NCBI GenBank assembly: GCA_024642725.1
Contig: JAHEAO010000017.1
Span: 1-50,256 of the forward strand
DNA from: Paracoccaceae bacterium
Lineage (GTDB): Bacteria > Pseudomonadota > Alphaproteobacteria > Rhodobacterales > Rhodobacteraceae
Reading direction: 5' to 3'
DNA: 50,256 nucleotides
The translations under genes and the position numbers were made by a program. The notes under the pieces are model-generated. The model was not told the DNA's origin and made no database searches. It saw nothing but the letters and a program-made list of their open reading frames with translations. This document shows, one piece after another, positions 17,605 through 25,583 of this stretch; within the stretch, counting starts at the first letter, position 1, and each line of letters begins with the position of its first letter.

Positions 17605-17645
17605 AAAGAAAAAGCCGCGTGGCCCGACAAGGCCCGCGGCTTCCT
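17605..17645 (-). terminator. Intrinsic terminator after rplT
   Basis: Read on the minus strand, AAGCCGCG (from 17642) pairs with CGCGGCTT (to 17612), with an imperfect inner GGCC stem, and TTTTTCTTT follows. It lies between rplT and pheS and should separate the ribosomal-protein transcript from pheS. Confidence 0.75.
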
Positions 17646-17653
17646 GTGGTTTG

Positions 17654-17669
17654 AACCCTCTTGAGGGTT
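17654..17669 (-). repeat. 7-bp inverted repeat overlapping the rplT stop
   Basis: AACCCTC (17654-17660) and GAGGGTT (17663-17669) form a tight hairpin that overlaps the rplT stop codon at 17668-17670. With the terminator a few bases further on it probably forms a double 3'-end structure. Confidence 0.45.
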
Positions 17670-18030
17670 ACGCGAGCGCAGCCTTCGCCTTATCGACGAT
17701 CGCGTTGAACGCATCGGGCTCATGTACGGCGAGATCGGCCAGAACCTTGCGGTCCACTTCAATCCCGGCCAGCGACAGGCCATTGATGAAGCGGCTGTAG
17801 GTCAGCGAAGCGTCTACGCTGCGCACGGCCGCGTTGATCCGCTGGATCCACAATGCGCGGAAGTTACGCTTGCGCACTTTCCGGTCGCGGGTTGCGTACT
17901 GGTTTGCCTTGTCGACGGCTTGCGTCGCGGTCCGGAAGTTGCGGCTGCGGTTACCATAGTAACCCTTGGCGGCCTTCAGGACTTTCTTGTGGCGGGCGTG
18001 AGTGACGGTTCCGCTTTTTACTCGAGACAT
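17668..18030 (-). CDS. rplT: 50S ribosomal protein L20
   Basis: The 120-residue basic protein begins [30 protein letters not shown], the L20 signature, with the long rRNA-binding helix ([21 protein letters not shown]) in the middle. The ATG at 18030 comes 13 bases after the rpmI stop and has an AGGAGG ribosome site. L20 is an early 50S assembly protein. infC, which often precedes this pair, is absent here. Confidence 0.98.
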   Translation of the reverse strand: MSRVKSGTVTHARHKKVLKAAKGYYGNRSRNFRTATQAVDKANQYATRDRKVRKRNFRALWIQRINAAVRSVDASLTYSRFINGLSLAGIEVDRKVLADLAVHEPDAFNAIVDKAKAALA

Positions 18031-18043
18031 CTTTCGGACCTCC

Positions 18044-18244
18044 TTAGCGATCGTAGGGCATGTAGGACTTGATGATCTTTGCGTCCTGATCGGACAGCAC
18101 AGTCGTCCCGCGTGCATCACGAATGAATTTCTTGGTCCGTTTGATCATCCCGTGGCGTTTTCCAGCCTGGGCGGACACGACCTTACCGGTCGCAGTCACT
18201 TTGAAGCGCTTCTTCGCGCTCGATTTGGTCTTCATCTTGGGCAT
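18044..18244 (-). CDS. rpmI: 50S ribosomal protein L35
   Basis: The 66-residue protein begins [22 protein letters not shown], the L35 signature, and contains [18 protein letters not shown]. It is the first gene of an rpmI-rplT operon with a good promoter 75 bases upstream. Confidence 0.98.
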   Translation of the reverse strand: MPKMKTKSSAKKRFKVTATGKVVSAQAGKRHGMIKRTKKFIRDARGTTVLSDQDAKIIKSYMPYDR

Positions 18245-18320
18245 TTCCGTCTCCTCTTGGGTCGGTAGAATGTGCGACTCGGCATGCCACTTTCGGCCGG
18301 ACGCACAGTTAGACTGGGGG

Positions 18321-18349
18321 CGTATAAGGGGCTATCGAGCGTGAAGCAA
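18321..18349 (-). promoter_or_regulatory. Putative promoter of rpmI-rplT
   Basis: Read on the minus strand, TTGCTT (18349-18344) and TATACG (18326-18321) are separated by 17 bases. The predicted start is about 70 bases before the rpmI ATG, just after the end of the upstream gene. Confidence 0.55.
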
Positions 18350-18368
18350 GGGCAAAAATGCCGCCAAC

Positions 18369-18593
18369 TCAGCGCAGGTAGTGAGCCACAACACGGGCGA
18401 AGACAGCCGGAATGTCGGCAAAGTCATAACCTCCCGGCTGGCGGATCACAGCAAGCGCGGTCAGGCCACCGCCGATCATCAACAAGATAGCAGCCGTCCG
18501 TGGTGGGCGGCTTTCGGAAAAGGCGCTGATCAATGAAGGAACGGAAAGGCAACCGACGACGAGACCCACAACGAAAAACAGGTCGTTCAACAT
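18369..18593 (-). CDS. Small two-helix membrane protein, unknown function
   Basis: The 74-residue protein has two hydrophobic segments (about residues 3-24 and 33-50) joined by a basic SESRPPRT loop, and a short C-terminal tail (DIPAVFARVVAHYLR). No named family is recognised. It starts 34 bases after the pyk stop on the same strand, so it is likely cotranscribed with pyk; a similar small gene is plausible in relatives. Confidence 0.65.
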   Translation of the reverse strand: MLNDLFFVVGLVVGCLSVPSLISAFSESRPPRTAAILLMIGGGLTALAVIRQPGGYDFADIPAVFARVVAHYLR

Positions 18594-18627
18594 GAGATCT
18601 CGTCCTTCGTCCGCGCCCTGAGCCGAA

Positions 18628-20073
18628 TTATTCCGGATCCGTGCTGAAGATCAACCTTTCCTCACAGGGTGCCACCCGCAGGATATTGGTCGATCCGGGC
18701 TGATTGAATGGAATGCCTGCGGTCACCACGATGAAGTCTTTTTCCGTGGCGAAGCCTTCTGTTCGTGCGGCTCGGGCCGCATTGACGACCGCCATCTTGA
18801 AGCGTTCGACCTCTCCGGTCATAACGCAGTGCATCCCCCAGCTAAGGGCAAGGCGCCGGGCCGTTCCGACGCGTGACGTCAGGGCCACAATCGGAACACG
18901 CGGGCGTTCCCGCGCGGTCAGCAGCGCGGTTGTCCCGGATTCAGAGAAGCAACAGATGGCCTTGATATCGGTCGTTTCTGCGATTTCACGCGCCGCTGAA
19001 ACGATCGCGTCCGCGATGGTTTCTTTCCGGCCGGCACGGCTTGCTTCGATCACCTCGCGGTAGATACTGTCGCTTTCGACCTCGACAGCGACATTGCTCA
19101 TCGTCGTCACAGCTTCAACCGGATAGTTCCCGGCGGCGCTTTCGGCAGACAACATGACCGCATCGGCACCTTCGTAAATCGCAGTCGCGACATCAGAGAC
19201 CTCTGCCCGGGTCGGCATTGGGCTATCGATCATGCTTTCCAGCATCTGCGTGGCCACGATGACCGGCTTTGCCGCGGCTCGGCAGGCGCGGACCATGCGT
19301 TTCTGAAGCGGCGGAACATTCTGGACGGGGAGTTCAACCCCCAGGTCGCCACGGGCCACCATGATGCCGTCAGAGGCCGCCAAGATACTGTCAAATGACT
19401 TGATTGCCGCAGGCTTTTCGATCTTTGACATGATGGCAGCGCGACCGGCCACAAGCGCTCTGCCTTCTTCGACATCCGCGGCCCGCTGCACGAATGAAAG
19501 GGCAAGCCAGTCGACGCCCAGCTGGCATGCAAACTCAAGGTCCTTTCGGTCCTTGTCAGACAACGCGGCCAGCGGCAGAACGACATCAGGGACATTCACA
19601 CCCTTGCGGTTCGAAATGGTCCCCCCTGCGATCACTGTGCAATTCGCGAAATCGCGACCGCACTCATCGACCTTCAAACGGATCTTGCCGTCATTGACAA
19701 GAAGCGTCGCGCCCGGCTCCAACGCGTCGAAAATCTCGTGGTGGGGCAGGCAGACGCGGGTGTTGTCTCCCTCGGCCTTATCCAAATCCAGCCGGAATTT
19801 CTGACCCTCTGCCAGTTCTTCTTCGCCATTCTTGAATACGCCCACACGGAGCTTGGGACCCTGAAGATCGGCGAGAATTGCAATGGGGCGTCCGGTGTCC
19901 CTTTCGACTTTGCGAATGATTTCGTGACGGGCACGGATATCGGCATGGTCGCCGTGACTCATGTTCAGGCGAAACACATCGGCTCCGGCCTCAAAGAGTG
20001 CACGGATCGTGTCATAGTCGCTGGATGCCGGGCCCAGGGTGGCAACGATCTTTACATTGCGAAGGCGTCTCAT
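18628..20073 (-). CDS. pyk: Pyruvate kinase
   Basis: The 481-residue glycolytic enzyme makes pyruvate and ATP from phosphoenolpyruvate and ADP. It begins MRRLRNVKIVATLGPASSDY, carries FRLNMSHGDH (potassium and ATP site), the active-site segment IMSKIEKPAAI with the catalytic lysine (about 215-225) and MVARGDLGVELP, and a C-terminal allosteric domain from about 345. The start at 20073 matches the family N-terminus and follows AAAAGGA; a longer upstream frame is not needed. Confidence 0.97.
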   Translation of the reverse strand: MRRLRNVKIVATLGPASSDYDTIRALFEAGADVFRLNMSHGDHADIRARHEIIRKVERDTGRPIAILADLQGPKLRVGVFKNGEEELAEGQKFRLDLDKAEGDNTRVCLPHHEIFDALEPGATLLVNDGKIRLKVDECGRDFANCTVIAGGTISNRKGVNVPDVVLPLAALSDKDRKDLEFACQLGVDWLALSFVQRAADVEEGRALVAGRAAIMSKIEKPAAIKSFDSILAASDGIMVARGDLGVELPVQNVPPLQKRMVRACRAAAKPVIVATQMLESMIDSPMPTRAEVSDVATAIYEGADAVMLSAESAAGNYPVEAVTTMSNVAVEVESDSIYREVIEASRAGRKETIADAIVSAAREIAETTDIKAICCFSESGTTALLTARERPRVPIVALTSRVGTARRLALSWGMHCVMTGEVERFKMAVVNAARAARTEGFATEKDFIVVTAGIPFNQPGSTNILRVAPCEERLIFSTDPE

Positions 20074-20122
20074 AAAGCCTCGTTCCTTTTCTAACAAATC
20101 ATCATTTCGCTGGGCCACGGAC

Positions 20123-20151
20123 TGTATGGAGCAATTCCCGCGACGTGACAA
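20123..20151 (-). promoter_or_regulatory. Possible promoter of pyk
   Basis: On the minus strand TTGTCA (20151-20146) matches the -35 consensus well and a poorer CATACA -10 (20128-20123) lies 17 bases on, about 50 bases before the pyk start. The weak -10 makes this tentative. Confidence 0.3.
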
Positions 20152-20209
20152 CTGGCGCTTTCGGTACGAGTTGAGTAAGCAAGAACTAACAATGCTAAAT
20201 GGCAGCTAA

Positions 20210-20953
20210 ATGACAAATCCGGCTTACGAAATCATTGGGAACAAACGTGATTCCCGCTGGCTGATCGCTTGTGATCATGCCACCAACCATGTCCCGGACG
20301 ACATCTGCGGCGGCGATCTCGGGCTGTCCAGCTCGGAAATGAACCGGCATATCGCCTACGACATTGGCGCAGCCGGGGTAAGTCGGCACCTTGCCGACCT
20401 GCTGGACGCACCGGCAATCCTGTCGTGTTTCTCGCGGCTGGTGATAGATCCGAACCGGGGTGCGGACGATCCGACGCTGATGATGCGCGTCTATGATGGG
20501 ACCATCATTCCGGGGAACCGCAACGCGGATGCCGTGGAAATCGAGCGCCGGAGGGTGACATATCATGAGCCTTACCATGCGGCCTACGCAGAACTGGCGG
20601 CAGGCAGAGACGACACAATTATTGTTGCAGTTCATAGCTTTACGCCAAAGCTGAATAGCCGTGCGCCGCGCCCGTGGCATATCGGAATCCTTTATGCCGA
20701 CTGGGACACGCGGCTGTCAGAGCCGCTGTTGGCGGCCCTTGGACGAGAGCCGGGGCTTTGCGTTGCGGGCAATGAGCCCTATGCCGGGCATTTGCCGGGC
20801 GACGCGGTGGACCGGCATGCCTTGCAACCCGGGCGGCCGAATGCTTTGATCGAAATACGCCAGGACCTGATCGCCGACGAGGCTGGTCAGAAGAAATGGG
20901 CGGAGCTACTTTCGCGCGCGTTGCAGGAAGCGCTTGCTGTCAGCGGTATCTAG
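20210..20953 (+). CDS. N-formylglutamate amidohydrolase family protein
   Basis: The 247-residue protein contains WLIACDHATNHVP (about 17-29), SRLVIDPNRG (about 75-84), VAVHSFTPKL and the late ALIEIRQDLI segment, all typical of the HutG-type N-formylglutamate amidohydrolase family, zinc-dependent hydrolases that release formate and glutamate at the end of one histidine-degradation route. No other hut gene is nearby, so the physiological substrate may differ. The DUF1244 gene follows after 14 bases. Confidence 0.88.
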   Translation: MTNPAYEIIGNKRDSRWLIACDHATNHVPDDICGGDLGLSSSEMNRHIAYDIGAAGVSRHLADLLDAPAILSCFSRLVIDPNRGADDPTLMMRVYDGTIIPGNRNADAVEIERRRVTYHEPYHAAYAELAAGRDDTIIVAVHSFTPKLNSRAPRPWHIGILYADWDTRLSEPLLAALGREPGLCVAGNEPYAGHLPGDAVDRHALQPGRPNALIEIRQDLIADEAGQKKWAELLSRALQEALAVSGI

Positions 20954-20967
20954 CCAAGAGGTTGAAT

Positions 20968-21285
20968 ATGGACGAAAAAACTCAAGTCGAACTGGAAGCC
21001 GCTGCGTTCCGAAAACTGCGCGAGCATCTGATGGTCAAGCGTCCGGATGTACAGAATATCGACCTTATGAACATGGCCGGGTTCTGTCGCAACTGCCTGT
21101 CGCGCTGGTATCAAGAAGCCGCAAACGAGCGCGGGATCGAGATGACCAAGGAGCAAGGCCGAGAGGCGTTTTACGGCATGCCCTATGAACAGTGGCGGGC
21201 CGAGAACCAGACCGATGCCAGTGCCCAGAAGAAGGCGGATTTCGAAGAAGCATTCCGGTTGAACGTCGGCGGCGGGGCTGAGTGA
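20968..21285 (+). CDS. DUF1244 domain protein
   Basis: The 105-residue protein starts MDEKTQVELEAAAFRKLREHL and contains the DUF1244 hallmark MAGFCRNCLSRWYQEAANERG (about 41-61) with a C-x2-C pair, then the conserved FYGMPYEQWRAENQ. AAGAGG precedes the ATG at 20968. The family is widespread in Proteobacteria and of unknown function; pairing with a formylglutamate hydrolase gene is a recurrent arrangement in alphaproteobacteria as I recall it. The paired cysteines suggest metal binding or redox chemistry. Confidence 0.88.
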   Translation: MDEKTQVELEAAAFRKLREHLMVKRPDVQNIDLMNMAGFCRNCLSRWYQEAANERGIEMTKEQGREAFYGMPYEQWRAENQTDASAQKKADFEEAFRLNVGGGAE

Positions 21286-21309
21286 CGCAGGCCGATTTAG
21301 CCGGTGTTG

Positions 21310-21398
21310 TTTAACGCGTTCGTTAAAGAACGGCCCAAGGATTTAACGCGTACGTTCAACGTTTAACACGAGCGTTCCTCGAGTTTACGACCGGTTAA
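21310..21398. repeat. Array of 15-bp TTTAAC-N5-CGTT repeats
   Basis: Three direct copies occur at 21310-21324, 21342-21356 and 21362-21376, all fitting TTTAAC, five variable bases, CGTT; the first two agree at 14 of 15 positions. A degenerate fourth copy lies at 21384-21398. The first copy also extends into a perfect inverted repeat (TTTAACG at 21310-21316, CGTTAAA at 21321-21327). The array fills the gap between two converging genes. Spacing between copies is 32 and 20 bases. Function unknown. Confidence 0.6.
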
Positions 21399-21419
21399 GG
21401 CAGTCGAACGCTGCCTTAA
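21395..21419. terminator. Hairpin at the 3' end of the NTF2-like gene
   Basis: TTAAGGCAG (21395-21403) and CTGCCTTAA (21411-21419) form a 9-base stem with a 7-base loop that overlaps the minus-strand stop codon at 21416-21418. There is no long T-run, so termination efficiency is doubtful. Confidence 0.45.
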
Positions 21420-21784
21420 GACCCGGCTTCGTCCGCATTCAGACTGCACATGTGTATCAGCCAGCCCGCGACCGGATGCCGTTGGAAGACACTAAGCGAT
21501 GTGCCTTCGCCGGTCGCTTCACCTTCGCTGTAGCGAGCGAGCGCCCAGGCGACATCACCCGACCCACCACATTCGACAATATCCAGCCGTTTGCCTTCTC
21601 CGCCCTCGCTGGTCCAGGCTGCATGCACCGTTTCGATTTCCTGGCGCCCGCGTGCGGGTGGACCATAGGGCGACATCATTTGGCTATCAGGCGTGAAGAC
21701 CGCGGCGCAGCCAATTGCGTCGTGGCCTTGATAGGCCGCTGCATAGCGATCCATCACTTGCTGGAGTTCATTCTTTAGTGTCAT
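21416..21784 (-). CDS. NTF2-like/SnoaL-type protein (DUF4440-like)
   Basis: The 122-residue protein has the alpha+beta cone layout: helix LQQVMDRYAAAYQGHDAIGCAAVF with TPDSQMMSPYGPPARGRQEI, then beta strands including VECGGSGDVAWALARYSEGE and a final WLIHMCSLNAD strand. This is typical of SnoaL/DUF4440 proteins, found as enzymes or small-molecule binding proteins. The ATG at 21784 follows AAGGGGG; an in-frame upstream ATG is less well placed. Substrate unknown. Confidence 0.82.
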   Translation of the reverse strand: MTLKNELQQVMDRYAAAYQGHDAIGCAAVFTPDSQMMSPYGPPARGRQEIETVHAAWTSEGGEGKRLDIVECGGSGDVAWALARYSEGEATGEGTSLSVFQRHPVAGWLIHMCSLNADEAGS

Positions 21785-21861
21785 GGCGTCCCCCTTTCGG
21801 TTGATCATCGTTCAATCCGCGCAGCAGTGCAGAAGGCAGTCAACATCAATGATTGATCGCT

Positions 21862-22107
21862 TCCGGCGGTCGAAGGGGTGAAATACGTCGGCGCACCTTC
21901 GGTGTATTAAAGCGTGCCCGGCTTGATCAGCACGGTGATTTCAGCCGGTTGGCCCGTGCATTTCTGGCAGATCGTGCGATGGCAGATGTAGCCGCTCTGC
22001 AGATAGACCTCTGCCTGATAGCGGACGCGCCTGCACAGACAGCCGCCGGTGACGTGAGTGCTTGCAGCGTTGATCTGTTGTCCCCCTCCACCCGGTTGCC
22101 CGGCCAA
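21862..22107 (-). pseudogene. Decayed GFA (glutathione-dependent formaldehyde-activating, Mss4-like) gene
   Basis: The minus strand encodes TGGCLCRRVRYQAEV, then CHRTICQKCTGQPAE, matching the zinc-binding core of GFA/Mss4-like proteins (normally GGCLCG..VRY and CHC..CQK.TG). The reading frame meets a TAA at 21907-21909 after 66 codons, yet the frame beyond the stop still reads YTEGAPTYFTPS, which resembles the next conserved GFA strand. The typical length is about 130 residues, so a stop mutation and 3' loss are likely. The second CxC has also lost a cysteine. Confidence 0.6.
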
Positions 22108-22122
22108 GTTCGTTGAACAACA

Positions 22123-22986
22123 CTAGATTGCCGCTTTGCGGCTTTCGTCCAGATAAATCTCGCGCAGTCGGGTGGCGACGGGACCCGGTTTGCCGGTGCC
22201 GAGTTTTGCGTCGTCAATCTGCACGACCGGCATGACGAAGGCCGAGGCGCTGGTGATGAAGGCTTCGTCTGCCTGTTTTGCCTCGGCTATGGTGAAGGGG
22301 CGTTCTTCGACCACCATCTGCGCTTCCTTGGCGAAGCGCAGGACGGCGGCGCGGGTGATACCGTGGAGGATTTCATTGCCAAGGTGGCGCGTGATGATCT
22401 TGCCGTTCTTGACAATATAGGCGTTGTTCGACGTGCCTTCGGTGACATGGCCGTCCTCGACCATCCAGGCGTCGTCGGCACCGGCCTTTTTCGCCATCAT
22501 CTTGCCCATCGACGGATAGAGAAGCTGAACCGTCTTGATATCGCGGCGGCCCCAGCGGATATCCTCGATCGAGATCACCTTGATGCCCTGTTTCGCCGCC
22601 GGATTTTCGGCAAGGCCGGGCTTGGACTGGCTGAAAAGAACGATTGTGGATGGCGTCGTCGCCGGGTCAGGAAATGTAAAGTCGCGGTCGCCGGGATTGC
22701 CGCGGGTGATTTGCAGGTAAATCATCCCATCCGTGATACCGTTGCGTGTGACAAGTTCGCGGTGGATCGACAGCAGTTCATCCATATCGACGGGCGCGGC
22801 CATCTCGAGTTCGGAAAGCGACCGCTGAAGGCGCGCGGCATGGCCGGCAAAATCGAGCAGCTTGCCGCCAAGAACCGAGGTGACCTCATAGACGCCATCG
22901 GCCATCAGGAAACCACGATCGAAGATCGAGACCTTTGCCTCTTCCTCGAGCAGATATTCTCCGTTCACGTAGACGATCCGGCTCAT
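22123..22986 (-). CDS. D-amino-acid transaminase
   Basis: The 287-residue fold-type IV PLP enzyme begins SRIVYVNGEYLLEEEAKVSIFDRGFLMADGVYE, with the catalytic lysine in RRDIKTVQLL (near residue 147) and the phosphate-binding EGTSNNAYIV (about 179-188). Length and motifs match D-alanine aminotransferase, which interconverts D-alanine, 2-oxoglutarate, D-glutamate and pyruvate for the cell wall or for D-amino-acid use. The branched-chain aminotransferase family is the alternative, but the sequence is closer to the D-type. The start at 22986 follows an AGGAGG-like site. Confidence 0.9.
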   Translation of the reverse strand: MSRIVYVNGEYLLEEEAKVSIFDRGFLMADGVYEVTSVLGGKLLDFAGHAARLQRSLSELEMAAPVDMDELLSIHRELVTRNGITDGMIYLQITRGNPGDRDFTFPDPATTPSTIVLFSQSKPGLAENPAAKQGIKVISIEDIRWGRRDIKTVQLLYPSMGKMMAKKAGADDAWMVEDGHVTEGTSNNAYIVKNGKIITRHLGNEILHGITRAAVLRFAKEAQMVVEERPFTIAEAKQADEAFITSASAFVMPVVQIDDAKLGTGKPGPVATRLREIYLDESRKAAI

Positions 22987-23160
22987 GCTTTCCTCCTGAC
23001 AAAGCTCACCGTGGTATTCGGCCAAGTACAGCGGCGGGTCAAGGCCGATGGGGGACAGGCGCGCGGCAATGCTGCAGGTGCAAAATGCGCCTTGCATGCG
23101 GGCGCGCAATATTCTACCCCGAAGCCGATCTGAAACGTAATTTACTTACCGGGAAATCCA

Positions 23161-24120
23161 ATGTCCTTCCGCCTCCAGCCCACTCCCCCAGCCCGCCCGA
23201 ACCGTTGCCAGTTGTTCGGCCCCGGATCCCGACCCGCCATTTTCGAGAAGATGGCGGCAAGCGCTGCGGATGTCATCAACCTCGATCTGGAGGATTCGGT
23301 AGCCCCCGACGACAAGCCAGCGGCGCGCGGCAATATCATCGAGGCGATAAATGGCATCGACTGGGGCAAGAAGACATTGAGTGTGCGGATCAATGGTCTG
23401 GATACGCCTTACTGGTACCGCGACGTGGTCGAGGTGCTGGAAGGCGCGGGCGACCGGCTGGACATGATCATGATCCCCAAGGTCGGATGCGCGGCGGATG
23501 TCTACGCGGTAGATGCCCTGGTTACCGCGATCGAGCGGGCCAAGGGACGGGCCAATCCGATTGCCTTCGAGGTGATCATCGAGAGCGCGGCGGGGATTGC
23601 CCATGTCGAGGAGATCGCTGCCAGTTCGCCCCGGTTGCAGGCGATGAGCCTTGGTGCGGCGGATTTCGCGGCCTCGATGGGGATGCAGACGACGGGCATC
23701 GGCGGCACGCAGGAAAACTATTACATGGCGCATGAGGGCGCGAAATACTGGTCGGACCCGTGGCACTGGGCGCAGGCGGCGATCGTGGCGGCCTGCCGGA
23801 CGCATGGGGTTCTGCCAGTCGACGGGCCGTTCGGCGATTTCAGCGATGACGAAGGGTTCGTGGCGCAGGCCCGACGGTCAGCCACGTTGGGCATGGTCGG
23901 CAAATGGGCCATTCACCCGAAACAGGTCGCGCTGGCCAACGAGGTCTTCACACCGTCCGAGGCTCAGGTGAGTGAAGCGCGCGAGATATTGGCCGCGATG
24001 GAAAAGGCCAAGGGCGAAGGTGCCGGGGCGACCGTCTACAAGGGCCGACTGGTCGACATCGCGTCGATCCGGCAGGCCGAGGTCATCGTGCGGCAGTCCG
24101 AGATGATCGCGGCGGGGTGA
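23161..24120 (+). CDS. mcl1: L-malyl-CoA/beta-methylmalyl-CoA lyase
   Basis: The 319-residue CitE-like TIM-barrel enzyme starts MSFRLQPTPPARPNRCQLFGPGSRP and has the acidic NLDLEDSVAP motif (about 40-49), IMIPKVG and FEVIIESAAGI with the magnesium ligands, the long MQTTGIGGTQENYY segment, and a C-terminal lid with GKWAIHPKQV. It cleaves beta-methylmalyl-CoA and condenses acetyl-CoA with glyoxylate in the ethylmalonyl-CoA pathway for C2 assimilation. The sequence agrees closely with my memory of Rhodobacter Mcl1, which also supports the lineage call. Confidence 0.95.
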   Translation: MSFRLQPTPPARPNRCQLFGPGSRPAIFEKMAASAADVINLDLEDSVAPDDKPAARGNIIEAINGIDWGKKTLSVRINGLDTPYWYRDVVEVLEGAGDRLDMIMIPKVGCAADVYAVDALVTAIERAKGRANPIAFEVIIESAAGIAHVEEIAASSPRLQAMSLGAADFAASMGMQTTGIGGTQENYYMAHEGAKYWSDPWHWAQAAIVAACRTHGVLPVDGPFGDFSDDEGFVAQARRSATLGMVGKWAIHPKQVALANEVFTPSEAQVSEAREILAAMEKAKGEGAGATVYKGRLVDIASIRQAEVIVRQSEMIAAG

Positions 24121-24196
24121 GAGTAATTGCGGCGCGGGCTGCGCCCGCACCGCGAGGCCTCCGGCGGGGATATTTATCGACGAATGATGGGGACGG

Positions 24197-25117
24197 TCAG
24201 CCTGCGAGGAGCGCGTTGATTTCCGCAAGGCTGGGCATCGATGGCGCGGTGCCGGGGCGGGTGACAGAGATGCCTGCGGTGGCGCAGCCGAAGCGGACCG
24301 CCTCAAGCGGGTCGGTGCCGCGTGCCAGTGCTGCCGCGAAGCCGCCATTGAAGGCATCTCCGGCACCGGTGGTTTCGACAACCGGACCGGCGTTGAAGGG
24401 CGGCACCAGTTTCGAGCGCTTGCCATCGTGAAAGAGCGCGCCCTTTTCGCCCAGGGTGATGATGGCGGTTCCGACACCGGATTCGAGCAACGCCTCGGCA
24501 GCGCGGCGAGCGTCATCGACGGTTGCCACAGGGATACCGGTGATGCCTTCGGCCTCGGTCTCGTTCGGGGTGACATAGTCGCAGAGCGCCAGCATTTCAG
24601 GGGCGATGGCGGCGGCGGGAGCCGGATTGAGGATGGTGATGGCGCCGCCCGCGCGGGCGATTTGAAGGGCGCGGTGGGCGGCAGGCATGGGTTGCTCAAG
24701 CTGGGTGACGAACACTTTTGCGGTGGCGATCAGTTCGGTGCGCGCCTCGACATCATCGACCGAGATACGCCCCGCGGCGCCCGGTGAGATGATGATCGCG
24801 TTGTTGCCTGTGGCTTCCTCGATGAAGATATAGGCTGCCCCCGTATAACTGTCCGCATCCTCGGTAATTTCGGGCTGAACCCCGGCCTTTGCCCATGTCG
24901 CGCGGGCCATGTCCGCGAAGGGGTCGCGCCCGAGGCGGCTGATGAAGTGAACCCGGCCGCCGGCCATGGCCGCCGCAACGGACTGGTTGCTGCCCTTGCC
25001 GCCAGGTCCAAGCGCGAAGCTGTTGCCGAGTATGGTCTCACCCATTCGCGGCTGGCGATCGGCACGGTAGGCGGTGTCGGCAACGAAGACACCCAGGACG
25101 ACGATATGCTCTGACAT
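24197..25117 (-). CDS. Ribokinase-type PfkB carbohydrate kinase
   Basis: The 306-residue kinase has the N-terminal GPGGKGSNQSVAAAMAGG sugar-binding motif (about 38-55) and the C-terminal ATP and catalytic-base motif TTGAGDAFNGGFAAAL (about 246-261), both PfkB signatures. Ribokinase is the closest type; the true sugar is unknown. It is the third gene of an ATPase-FucU/RbsD-kinase operon (2-base gap to the mutarotase gene), so it probably phosphorylates the sugar brought in by the adjacent ABC importer. Confidence 0.9.
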   Translation of the reverse strand: MSEHIVVLGVFVADTAYRADRQPRMGETILGNSFALGPGGKGSNQSVAAAMAGGRVHFISRLGRDPFADMARATWAKAGVQPEITEDADSYTGAAYIFIEEATGNNAIIISPGAAGRISVDDVEARTELIATAKVFVTQLEQPMPAAHRALQIARAGGAITILNPAPAAAIAPEMLALCDYVTPNETEAEGITGIPVATVDDARRAAEALLESGVGTAIITLGEKGALFHDGKRSKLVPPFNAGPVVETTGAGDAFNGGFAAALARGTDPLEAVRFGCATAGISVTRPGTAPSMPSLAEINALLAG

Positions 25118-25119
25118 CT

Positions 25120-25572
25120 CTATTCCTCGGGCGGGATCACGCCCTTGCGGAAAATGAAACAGCCGTAGAAGCGGCGTTCGCCGGTCTGGATGACGGCATA
25201 AGCGTCGCGGGCCGCATCGTAGAAATCGAAGCGTTCGATGCCGACCATCGGGCGGTCGCGGCCCTCGGCCGTGTCGATGGCCTGTTGCACTTCCTCTTGC
25301 ACCGGCGGCACGGTCCTTGGTTCGCCGACGATTTCCATCCGGCCGGCGAAGTCATCCACGAAGGTGTCGAGCGGCATCACGGACAGCACCGCCTCGACCG
25401 CCTGCGCCGCTGTCAGGTTGTCCATTCGCAGAAGCTGGCCATGGACGGTGTCTTGGGCCACGGAATCCGAGGGGAAATTGGTGTCGGCGATGACGATCTG
25501 ATCACCGTGGCCCATGGCGCGAAGCACATAGAGGACATCGGCATTGAGGCGCGGGTCGATTCCCTTGAGCAT
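25120..25572 (-). CDS. RbsD/FucU-family sugar mutarotase
   Basis: The 150-residue protein begins MLKGIDPRLNADVLYVLRAMGHGDQIVIADTNFP, the FucU/RbsD hallmark with the catalytic histidine in MGHGD, and ends with FYGCFIFRKGV. These proteins interconvert sugar anomers (L-fucose for FucU, D-ribose for RbsD). FucU is the closer match. It lies 11 bases after the ABC ATPase gene and 2 bases before the PfkB kinase, so it works on the imported sugar. Confidence 0.9.
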   Translation of the reverse strand: MLKGIDPRLNADVLYVLRAMGHGDQIVIADTNFPSDSVAQDTVHGQLLRMDNLTAAQAVEAVLSVMPLDTFVDDFAGRMEIVGEPRTVPPVQEEVQQAIDTAEGRDRPMVGIERFDFYDAARDAYAVIQTGERRFYGCFIFRKGVIPPEE

Positions 25573-25583
25573 AGGCGGACTCC

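Noticed and set aside
21310-21331. CtrA or LexA binding site in the repeat array
   Set aside because: TTAA spacing is 8 instead of 7 for CtrA, and no GTTC-N7-GTTC spacing exists for LexA; only a GTTC-N6-GAAC inverted pair is present.
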